A DNA stretch of 64,000 nucleotides from Aphrophora alni. Its lineage: Eukaryota > Arthropoda > Insecta > Hemiptera > Aphrophoridae. The notes under the pieces were generated by a model, which worked only from the letters and a program-made list of their open reading frames with translations, was not told where the DNA came from and did not search any database. Of the stretch, positions 12,701 through 24,700 are shown piece by piece; position 1 is the stretch's first letter; each line of letters starts with the position of its first letter. The stretch covers positions 102,285,291-102,349,290 of the forward strand of contig OY740773.1 of NCBI GenBank assembly GCA_963513935.1, given 5' to 3'. The position numbers and the translations under genes were made by a program.

Positions 12701-15700
12701 AAGAAAGTCAAAAGTTATTAGGACCAGATAGGACAAGACAGGGGGACAATAGGATGAATATGGACAGACCTATGTATAAAAATTTTCAACCACAGCAATT
12801 AGGACAGGAAGGATTTCGATTTAGGGCACCACCCCATTTTCAAGAGACAAGGGGAGAGAATAGGTTTAGGGGACCTAATAATTTTACTAGATTTCCACCA
12901 CCTAATATGCAAAATAACAACAATAGGCCCATGTTGACAAATCAACAAAATTTTAATAGGGCAAATGGTAATGGTATGAATCAAGGTTTTAGGCCAAATT
13001 TTCAACAAAAGAGATATGATCAGGGAAATAAGGGAAATGGTAATAGACCACAGGGAAACCAAAATGGACAACAGTGAATAGGGCCCAAGCTTTGTTGTCT
13101 GAAAATCAAAATAGGCCTAAAATAGTAAATTCTAAAAATACAATTTCATCTATAATAACAAAAGAAAATAATAACATTGATGTAGACATTAGAGAAGAAT
13201 TGTTAAATGAAGAAAATTATAATAATGTAAGCATACAGCCTATAAAAGGAGAGTTAATTGAGATTGATGTGAAAATTAATAAAGAAGAATTTAAATGTTT
13301 AATAGATACAGGTTCTGAAATTACAGTTATGAATGAAGAAATTTATAAGAAACTAATTATAAATAATGATAAAATTTTGGAATTACCAGTATGTAACTTA
13401 ACAATAGTAGGAGTAACAGGTGTGCGTAGCAAGAGGATTACAAAACAAGCTTTTATAGATATAGAAATTGGAAAAGATGTAGTTGGAGTAAATTTTTTAA
13501 TTGTTAGAGGTCTAAATATTGAAATGATTATAGGATGTGATTTTTTAAAACAAAAGAAAGCTCAAATTGATTTTGATGAAGAAAAAATTAAATTTAATGT
13601 AGAGGATAAAATAATTCAAACAAAGTTTAGAAAACAAATTTCGCAAGTAGAATGTTATAAATTAAAATTGTGTAGGACTAAAGCAGAAATAAATTGTTAT
13701 GATGAGACAGATTTTGACTATGAAGAATTGCAAATTAATGATGTAGCTACAAACTTTTTTCAAGATTTTGATTCAAAATATTATGAAAATAACTATGAAG
13801 ATGTAGAATGGACACAAATTGTAGAGAAAATTTTAGAGGAAAGTAACTTAAATTTAGATAGTGAAAAACGAGAATTAAAAACTGTATTAAATGATTTTAA
13901 AGAAGTATTTTCGGATCAGCCAGGAAAAATGTTAAATTATAAAGCTAAATTAAATGTAAAGGAAGATAGTAAATTTATAAATAAATCTTATGCAATACCA
14001 CATTCAAAAAAGGAAGCTGTAGCTAAGGAAATTCAAAAAATGATTGACAATGATATAATAGAAGATTCAAATAGCCCATTTTCGAACCCATTAGTATGTG
14101 TAATTAAGAAAGATTCGTCCATAAGACTATGTTTAGATGCTAGGCAAGCAAATCAAATAATAATACCAGATCGAGAAGCACCTGAACAGATAGATGATAT
14201 ATTGCAAAGGTTTGAAGGAGTTAAATACATTTCTAGTATAGATTTGGTTAGTGGATTCTGGCAGATAGAATTAGATGAACAATCTAGACAATATGTTGCT
14301 TTTGTATTCAATGGTAGAAATTTACAGTTCAAAAGACTCCCTTTTGGTTTAAATGTTAGTACCTCATTATTTAAAAAAGGATTAAGTATGGTATTAGGGC
14401 CTGAAGTTTTGGAATTCACAACAGTTTATGTAGATGATGTATGTATAGCGTCAAAATCGTTTGAAGAGCATATGAGACATTTGCGAAAGTTATTTGAAAG
14501 ACTTAAAACATATAATGTAACTATTAAAATAAAAAAGTCTGTTTTTTGCAAAAAGGGTATAAAGTTTTTAGGATACAATATATCAGATATAGGAATAGAG
14601 CCAGACCAAGAAAAAATTAAAATAATACAAGATTTTCCCACACCAAAAAATATCAAACAATTACAAAGTTTTTTAGGCTTATGTAATTATTACAGGAAAT
14701 TTCAACAAAATTATGCAGAGTTAACTAGTAAATTCACACATCTTTTAGGAAATAATAACAAAATTTGGAATTGGACAGAGGAAGACAGAAATACATTTGA
14801 AAAAATAAAACAGGTTTTCTTAGAAACGATAATTTTACAACACCCTAATTTCCAAGAGCCCTTCTATTTAAACACAGATGCTTCGGATAAAGCTTTAGCA
14901 GCCGTATTGTATCAAGTGGACGTAAATAATGAACATCTGGTCATTGCGTTCGCAAGCAGAACGTTACAAAATAGTGAAGTTAATTACACGGTTACAGAGA
15001 AAGAATTGTTGAGTATAGTCTTCGCATGTAAAAAGTTTAGAAATTATGTGTTAGGAAATAAAACGACTATACGTTCTGACCACAAAGCTTTGACCTTTTT
15101 AAAGAACTGTAAATTAACACATGGTAGACTTCTGAGATGGATATTGTTTTTACAGGAGTATAACTTGGAAATTGAGTATTGTCCAGGGAAGGAAAATATT
15201 GTAGCAGATGTTATTTCGCGAACGGATCACAATGAAGTCATCAAGACAGGAGATGAACATTTAATTAAAATTTTTCAAACACAAATTGATAAAAATTTAG
15301 CAAAACAAGATAGAATTTTAAGAAATGCCTTTAAACGTTTAAATGTGGAACAAAGTCAAGATGAATATTGTATAAGAATTATTAAATTATTAGAAGACCA
15401 ATCTGTTAAATTTAATAAGTTAAGAGAATGTTATGTTATCTATAATGGTGTTTTATTTAAAAAGTCAAAGAAAAATGGAATTCACAAAATTTGTTTAACA
15501 AAATCTTTAATAGAAATTGTAATTAATGATTGTCATGAAAGATACGGACATATTGGTGCAGGAAAGTGTTATAAAATATTAAAAGGACTATACGAATTCC
15601 CAAATTTAGAAAAACAAATAAAATTACAAATTAGGCCATGCGATTTATGTCAAAAAACTAAAGTATCAAATATAAAAAATGAAGGATTAATGGTGAACAT

Positions 15701-18700
15701 CTTACCCGAAAATGTATTAGATTTAGTAGCAGTGGATTTATTTGGAGAATTACCAACTGGAAGTGGTGGGGTTAAATATATATTTGTAGTACTGGATGTT
15801 TTTTCGAAATTTATAAAATTATATACTATAAAAAGAGCAATTGGGACAGTTTTAGTAAATAAAATAATCAATGAATATGTAAAGGAAATAGGGAAACCAA
15901 AAATAATTATAAGTGACCACGGTAGTCAGTTTCAATCACGAATTTGGAAAGAGAAATTAATAAATAATAATATTCAAGTTAGGCACACATCAGTATATCA
16001 TCCTCAGTCGAATCCCAGTGAGCGTTGCATGAGAGAACTAGGTCGAATGTTTAGGACTTATGTACACAATAAACACACAAAATGGCCGCTTTATGTAAAA
16101 TTTATAGAAAATTGTATGAATCAATCCATACACGAATCCATCAATGATAGTCCGTATGAAATTATGTTTAAAAAGGAGTGTCCGCGCATTTATAACCAAG
16201 TATGCAAATTTCCTCCGGGAAAAATAATAGATTTTGAAGAAAAAATAGTTTTAGCGAGAAGACGTTTGAAGTTAAAAGCAAATCAGCGGAAAAAATATCA
16301 TGATAAAAAACTAAAACCAACAAAATTTGAGGTAGGAGATTTAGTTTTGGTTAAAAATCACTATCTGTCATCAAATTTGAGGAGAGAAATAAAGAAATTT
16401 TTCTTATTGTATCAAGGTCCGTTTAAAGTTTTAAAAATTAAATTAGAAAATGCATATGTGATTAGTACAATAGACTCTGAAGTAATTAAAGGGACATACA
16501 ATGTCACTCAATTAAGGAAATATATTTCATAAATAATTAAAGAATTGATAATAATAAATTTTAACGTTAAATGAATAAGTTGATTTGAAAACAGAACATT
16601 TTAAAAAAAAAAAAAAATAAATTGTGTCATGTAAGAAAACTTTTAAGGCCAACTAGAATATTTGAAAATGTTAGATGAGAGGATCATTGGAGCTGCAAGA
16701 TTGTTAGTAAAATAACTCTGTATGTTTGTGAAAGGAATAAATATTGATTTTACGTGACATAGATAAGCTAGTTAGTTCGAAGCAAGAATTCAGAGTAACG
16801 TTGAAGAAATAATATTCAATATTAAATATTCAATAAAATGTGACGAGAGAGAGTTGAGATTCATTTGCAGATCGTATTGGAACCAAAAGGTCTTCATGTC
16901 TTATCAGTAGACAGATAAGGATTGTCTCATATCGAGGGGACTTGTTTATGCTTAAAGCAAGCCTGGAATTCCTTTGCATGACATTGCGACGAAATATAGG
17001 GTGTTACCAAAGTGCTGTCTAGGAAAATAAAAAAACTTTTGACGTATAATCGAAAATTAACTTGCGTTTTCAAATAAAAAACTACTTAAATAAAGGAGAA
17101 TTGGTTTTAAATAAAGTAAATAAGAACGAAAGTAGATTACTTAAATAACTTTAATAGAATTAAAAGTAAAATTTCTAAGTAGAAAACTTAGAATAAGTTT
17201 TAAAAAAATAAAATTTCTTTTTGAATTTGAATAATAACATCTAGAAAGGAATACATAATCAGAAAATCGACGATGCTAGTAATAAGATTGGTAAAATAAA
17301 CATTATTTCAACTTCGGATGATATAATTTAAATGAAATTTTTTATGAATTTTAAAATTTTCTTCGAGTATGTGCATTTAAGGAGTACATGAACATTTGGG
17401 TGGATGGCTGAGCGTTTATGTAGTAATAATAGAATGTTTTATTCGCAAGAATAAGGCATTCTGGGACTACATGGAGAGCGTGTTGTGGAATAGGGATGTG
17501 TTTTGGGCTTTATCTTGAATTTAGTAAGGATATTGCATTCAACCACTGCACATTTCAACGTCACAACATGTTACTCTGTGTAAGAGTCTAAAGAGCAATT
17601 TGAAGTATGCACGGTATAAAGTAGGCGGTCAGAAGGACTGTAGTGGGGAAAGTAGGGAGTCGGAAATGCATAAAATAAATAAAAAATTCATAAAGAATAA
17701 ATAAAAAAGGTATAATAATAAAAACAAAGTAAAAATGGAACGTTGGAGGGTTTTATTAATCGACGTTCGACAGGGCTTTATTATAAGCATAGAGGAGTAT
17801 AATTCAATTACTGTGACGATAATAAACCCCGGCCGAGTCTTGAAAAATAAAATAAGAAAAAACAAAAAACAAAAAACAAAAAATTTGTCATACAACTCAT
17901 GTAAATGAAATATAGTTAAAACTTTGACAATTTTGAGAAGTTTAAAGAACAAAGAGTTCTTATTTTGTATTAAGAAATACAGAAATTTAGTAGAAGAAGT
18001 TCAAGAGAGAACCTAGAGTTCTTGATTATATTATAAAAATATAAAGTTTGGTAGGCGAACTGTCTTTCGAGGCAGGATGTAGCTATGTTCGAGAAGTGAT
18101 ATGATCAAGGCCTAAGATATCATTTCTAGAAGGTAGTGATTTCGAGTTAATTGGAAAACTTATCAAAAAATCCAACGTAGTTGTTTAGAGTTCTGTCACA
18201 TGTAATTTTGGGCAAAAAACATAAACAATGACTTATGTTTGTAAGTGTCATAAACTTTCATAGATATAGAAAAAGTTTTTTTTTTGAGTCTGCTCTAATA
18301 GGTAAAAACAGATGTTGAGGGAAGTCGTCAAGGGACAGTAAGACAATGCTTACATGGTGAAAGGAGGGGGTTTGTTTAGGAAACAAAGCCTAGAAATAAA
18401 TCGGACGTGACAGGAAGGAGAGTTTTTTTTATGAAATGAAACGAAGAGTTTATAAAATTGTAAAAATGTTAATTAGCTGATTAGAATAGATAATTAGATG
18501 TAAAATTGTAAAACGATAAGTTGTATGTTTGACATTGATAAATATTAAGGATTATAAGATAAAATGATAAAAAAATTGTTAGTTTTAAGTGATTTATGAT
18601 TTGAGAATGTGAAGAATAGTTGTGTGAAGTTTGAGAATTTATGTGAGTTTTGCCAAGATAGATAATAATAAAGTTTTTAAGTTTTTTTTTTTGATGTTAA

Positions 18701-21700
18701 ATGATGAGTAAAGGAGGTTAAGTTTTTGTTTTTTAAAGGAAGGAGTAATAAATTAATAATAAGTAGAGAGATTTTAATGAATTTGATAGAAAGGATAAAT
18801 AAGTAGTGTTTTTTAAATAAATAATAAAGGAATTTGAAATAATAAATGATGTTAAGCAGTTATTTGATAAAGGTGTCTAAAGATTTTGATGAAATACGGT
18901 GTTAGCTGGGAAAGCAATGATAATTTTTTATTTTTTATAAGTTTTTTGTATTTAAGTGATTGATGACAAGGGAGATTTTAATGAAGTAATTTAAATGAAA
19001 GAATTTTTGAGTTTTTATATGAAGATGATGACTTTACAGAATTGTTGAGTAAAGTGGTATTTAAAATGAAGTTGTTCTGTTAATAAACTTTTATAAAGAA
19101 GGTAGTTAAGTTGCATTGATGGTTAATTTTTTAGTTTTTAAGAGGTTTTTTGAGTACTGCGATGAAATAAAGGAAATATACGACGATTTTAATGAAATAA
19201 AGGAAATATGCGACGATTTTTAATGAGATAAAGGGAGATTTGAGGAATTCTGCGAATAAACGACGGTTATCATGATTTTTTAAAGGAAGCTACGTTGAGA
19301 TAAAGGGATAAATGAATGATAAAGAGGTTTTTTGGGGATTAATGCAACTTGAATTATTAAAATATGAAAGATAAGATGGAAATAATTTTAAGACAGGATA
19401 CTGAAAGATGAAACAATTGTAAAGAGGTAATTTTGAAATAAATAGATGAGTTTTGTAAGTAATTTTATTTTTTTTTGATAATAATGATGTTATATTTTGA
19501 ATTTTAGTTGAAGAAAAGAGTTTTTTGTAATTGTAAAATCAGTAGCTAACATGTTATCCCAGCAAGATACAGGAGAATTGAGATTTTAAGTAAGAATAAA
19601 TAGTTATTGGATTTAAACTAAAATAAATAATAATGTAAAGTCTGAATTGAAAAGTTTTAAAGTGAATTGAAGTAATGTTGAGTAATAAGTAAATAATTTT
19701 CGTAAAAATGTTAATTGAAAATGAGAGGGTTTAAATTTAAATTGTGTTAAGTTAAAAAATGATTTAGATGAATAGTGTGAGATGGATGTAGATTTTCAAA
19801 GGATGTAGAAATGTCGTCTTGGCAAAGAGGATGAGACGTAGAAAAAGTATATAGACGGCTGTCTGGGAGATAAGCTTTGAGTGACGGGATCCTGTCAACA
19901 AAAAATGTTGATGGAAAGTTTCAGCCAACGAGGTTGAAAAGGAAAATGATGATGGGTTTTATTGGATAAATAGAGATAAGGCTTAGCACTAATTGATTCG
20001 TATATTTTAATATTTATGAGTTATGATGACTCAAACAAACTGAGATAGTGAAATAGGACTTTAGCAAATAGATTTTATTTTTTTTTCATGTCAAAAGAGA
20101 ATCTTTCCAAAATAAATACACAAGGGGTATTTCTTTTTCTTTCAAGAGGTCCTTAACTTCTGAAATGAAATGTCTTGAACATCCATTAATTTTTTTCTCG
20201 ATTTGAAATTTATATGTATAAAAGCTTTGTATTCCAATACCTGTATTGAAATACAAACCTTGTGGGGTTTTGTGACAATGTGAAAAGTCAGATTTTAATA
20301 TAGACTCATTTGAAAGACGCGGTTAAGCCAAAGTGTTCTCATTTAAATACCAAATATCACTGTGAAGTACACTAGTAAAAGGACTCACCCCTGAGAAAAT
20401 TTAATAACAATAATAACTTTCTTTTTCTAAATTGATGTTAACACATCTGGCGCCTAAAAGTCGAGCAAATCAATAATTAAATTCAATTTTAACAATAGAT
20501 AAATACTTTGTGGAACTCTTCAAGTTCAAAAGATAAATTGTTTTACTTTTTAAAAAAAAAAAATAGCTTCACTATAAATAATAACTTCATCTCAATTTTA
20601 AAACTGTTACAACTGACATCACAATAGGTAATTATCAGATGATTTCTATTAACTTTGACCTAGACTTTGAAAACGATAAGCACAAAAAATATGAAACATT
20701 ACATATTTGTTGTAATAGTATGGAAGTAATTGGTCACAAATATGATCCTAGGTGGCAAAAACGTTCTGAGAGCTATTTATAGGTTTAGTTTAGACGAGAT
20801 GTTGTCTAACAGTGTTGTTAACAAATTGTATGTGAAATAGCTTTCTGCAATTACTTGACAGATGTTATACATTAGATATAATAAAAGGAATTTCTTTATT
20901 CTTAACTTATTTAAAGTTTATTAATTAACTCATCTTATAAAGTACTGGCCATCAAATTTACTTTTATAAGGTTGTGTAATTTACATTGTAAAAAATGATT
21001 TATTATTTAACAATATAATTTCTTTACAAAAACCATTGTTTTTGTTGTTGTTTAATATCAATATCTTTGATTTATGTTAGTTCTGATCACTAAAGATTCT
21101 GTCTGTTTCAATGTTTTTCAGGTAAAACCAGTTTTTCTGGAAAGACTGCAAAGGTTAGAATCTGCACTAGCTAACATTGGAAATGAATGGCCATCTTTTG
21201 CACTTATACCTGTGTATTTCTTGGCAATTATTGCACCACTGCAGGTAAATTTATTATTTTATGTATGTATATGTATGGACAGGGGGACAGCTGTCATAAG
21301 TTGCACTCCCCCCCCTTAAAATTTTAAAGGAGTGAATAAAAAAATTTCTTTTTCAAAGCTATATTTGAAAAGTATCATTAACAATATCGTCTTGTCTAGG
21401 AAAATCACGTTGGGGTTCACAGGCATGATTTTTTGGAGGTTTTAATGTAAAAGCCGTTTATGATAGAATTTTTTTATACCTGATACAAGATGAATTTGAT
21501 AAAATTATCTGATATTTTTAGTATCAGATATACTCCACGCAGATAACGGCTGGGCTCTATGTGATTTATACTCTCAGTACATCATGTATTAGTTTCTACA
21601 AACACAAATAATTATATATGTCTGAATGAACTATATCAATAATAGAAACAATCCAATAACATTAAAATGGGAAGGGGAGGGGGAAGCCAATGGTGGCTAA

Positions 21701-24700
21701 ATCACCACACGACTTTGAATATTCACTAACAGTTTTACTGGATCCAATAATTTTAAAGTTTTCCTTTAAGATATTTTTTTATATTTTGATGTTATATAAA
21801 TATATATATATATATATATATTTAAAGCCTTTTGACTATTTCATATTTACATTTACTACAGAAATGATGAATTTTAAATTTAAAGTCTAGCCTAAATATT
21901 CCTAACCTATCCTAGTATCTTTTTGAGATTTTAGTTTGTACCGATTTGAAAGGTCACTTGTTTAAAAAATACTGTAACCATCATGTATTAGAGTTGGATT
22001 ATTATGACCTAATACATTTCCATTTAAGTAATGAGGTTGTTAACTAATCATAAGGTAATTTCTAATAAACCGAATTTACTAATGTTATTTTCCTTTTAAA
22101 GGCAATAAGAATAATATCAAAATTAAAACAGAGACTCATGCAGGGATGCTATTCAGAATTTAAATAACCTAACAGTTTTGGGACTGTTATCCTTGAACCC
22201 CATGTATTTCCGAAGTATTTATTAGATTGTCGATTTAAGAGCCATACAGCTCATAATAATGATTTTTATTTTTAGGGTGCAGGAAAAGGGGGGGATTTTT
22301 TGTATTATAAGCATATATTGAACATCTGTAAAAGCTGTAATGCTGGAATTACTCTATATAATGGGCTTTCAAAGTCTGTAAAAGATATAGACAGTTTAAA
22401 AGTATTTAAAGCTAAATTGAAATATTTGTTGTTGCTGAAGACTTAGTCTGGGTGACTTTTATTGATGAATACTTTGAATAGAGGACAATGTCTTCATTAT
22501 TTAAATATACAGTTAATATTAATTAAATATTTTATTATCTAATGTGTATTATTTATTATTGTCCAATTAGAATGTTCTGTTTTAAATTATATTTTAGTAG
22601 CCTAGCATTATTATTTAAAAATTTGTTGTCAAGTTCAAAAGATAATAAATTAAATGAGATCCCTAAGCTGAATATACACTTTTCTCATCTAGTCTCATCT
22701 CTCTCTTTCATCTTTCCTGTTGAAATCATGTCTCTCTTGAACAACTCTTGTTCGATTCCAACTCTATTTTCACCAGCAATGCAAGAAATTATTTTATAAC
22801 AGAGGTACTCCATGTTCTTTCCGCGAGTCAACCCATTAACAAACTATAATAAATGTACTGTAGGTCTAATATCAAACGTACAGTATCAGGCAAATCTTTC
22901 CTGTGATATTGACCTACAATTAATTTTGATGATTTGTACCACTATTTTTTCAAAATATTTTGTCTTGCAGTGTGAAGCTGCAGAAGTTGGCACCACTATG
23001 CGTAGGTTCTTGTGTGCTTTAGCATTGAGTAGTGCACCATTAGATGCTCTACAAATCAGTGTAACACATCTAAGTAAAGTTCATGCTTTGCACGAAACTC
23101 TCATGGCTGCACTATGGGAAGGTGAGTAGAGTTATACTGTTATTAAAATAAAGGAAAAAACCTATATTAACTTGTAAAATTTTGACTTGCAAAAACATAA
23201 TGCTTTTTAAAAAAATCTTTATAAGTTTTTTAACGACAGGTCAAATTTCTTTTCTTCTTAAAATCACTAAGTATATGCTACTTATACATTTTTTGCGGAA
23301 GTCTTTATATTTTATTTTTTTAATTGTATCTTTTCTCATTAAATTGTTTAATTATATCTCATTTGTAATACTTGTAAACGAGCAAGTCTTATGTGTTTGT
23401 AAATTTTATTTTGAAAATGTATTAAACGATTTTGTTATAATAGGTGAATTTAGTATTTTTTTAACACGAAAAAGCGAGTTAATTTTGAATGAATAGGAGA
23501 CACAGGCTTACCTTGGAAAGTGGTCCTTGGTATTACCTAATAGTACACAAGTAAGAAAACAAACACAAAAAAACAACACTAAAGTTTGAAACAATTCAGA
23601 ATGTCATTTAATAAAAAATCTATGCAGAATAAATATTTGTATCCGAGAAGAAAATCACAATTTAAATATATTTCCCGATATTTTAAGACCATGTTTCCCA
23701 CCTCAAAATCAATCAATAATCCAGGAAAATGATTATGAAGACACAATTCGACCATTAAAATGAAATATTTAAATTTTAAAATCACCTTCTAAAATAGTTA
23801 ACATGAGAATCAGGTACAAGGCATCACAGATTCGAGAAGATTCTAAGAAAACAAAAATCTGTCAGGAGAACCTAGTAATTTTAACGGATAGATCGGAATC
23901 TTCTACGTAAAAAAGTTTGTTTAGGAAAATACAAAGGACCAGTCAATCGGTAGAAATTAAAAACTAAACCAAGTCCCAAATTAAATATGGCCGTCAAATT
24001 GATCTATTCTGAACTTCAAGCTGACGTCACAAGGACTTGTCCCAAACTCGCATTCTGATTGGTGAATTAAATTTGAACAGTAGATATGCTATACAATTTC
24101 TATAAATTAGAGTAATTAGTTTAACCATTAATATTTCAATGTAAAAAAAGAAATTATTTGTTTGTTTAGTAATATGATTTAGTTTATTTAAAGTCCTGAA
24201 GTCCCATTTTTCCAAATTGAATCATTGAAAATCTTAGAAAACCATTTTATTAATAATTATCTAAATTTTACCTTAGCATACAAAACACACACACAAAGTG
24301 CATACATAAAAGGTCAGGTGATATAGAAGGCGTGCGATTGGAAACCAAGTAACGCTTTCCCAAAAGAATGGATTGTTGTTGGCATCTTGTAGATGAACAG
24401 GACGTTCCTACAGACCGGAAGATTTTGAATAAGATTTTAAAAGGTACATCAACGAGTACAAGGTGTCAAATATGACTAGAAGAAGTATTAAATAGTGCAT
24501 GTTCAATATATAGTAGAATTTTTTTCGGATCTTGAAGAGACATTTAAGAAAAACATATTTAAAGCTGAAAAGAATTATTGGTAAGATCCAACCATTTTCT
24601 TACACTAAATTTATAAAGATTATCCAAAGACAAGTTTTAATTTTCACTTACCAAGTGATCAGAATTGATGTGGAGTTGATTAATTTATAGACATTGTTTA

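Larger units (their letters stand above)
16533..20270 (+). other. Element 1 3' noncoding region (3.7 kb, C-poor)
   Basis: I see no sense ORF of 60 codons or more. The sense strand is strikingly poor in C, especially 18430-19790. It is collinear and highly similar to 30158-33850 of element 2 on the opposite strand, for instance the blocks at 16860-16990, 18050-18200 and 19840-19940. It includes short tandem 30-31-nt units at 19161-19225. No envelope motif is found. Confidence 0.75.
10350..20611 (+). mobile_element. Element 1: Ty3/gypsy LTR retrotransposon, apparently intact
   Basis: The 341-bp LTRs (10350-10690, 20271-20611) start TGTGACAATG and end TGTTACA, look identical by eye, and are flanked by ACTG (10346-10349 and 20612-20615). 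Order: LTR, leader with primer-binding site, gag (10837-13077), pol in the -1 frame (protease, RT, RNase H, integrase: gypsy order), about 3.7 kb without a long sense ORF, polypurine-like GTGGGG tract, LTR. The element has the same orientation as RELCH and sits inside its intron. Uninterrupted gag and pol with identical LTRs imply a very recent insertion. No envelope gene is seen. Confidence 0.93.

Noticed and set aside
12799..13071. Minus-strand ORFs within gag and pol of elements 1 and 3
   Set aside because: Shadows of the sense reading frames, with no independent motif.
17629..17952. 107-codon antisense hydrophobic ORF in the element 1 3' region
   Set aside because: T-rich antisense of a purine-rich tract gives Phe/Leu runs by composition. 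No equivalent open frame is seen in element 2.
16533..20270. Envelope gene after pol
   Set aside because: No sense ORF of useful length, and no signal peptide, furin site or transmembrane segment in sense orientation.
23182..23496. 104-codon ORF downstream of a RELCH exon
   Set aside because: Phe/Ile/Leu-rich composition of AT-rich intron, no domain, follows a good splice donor.
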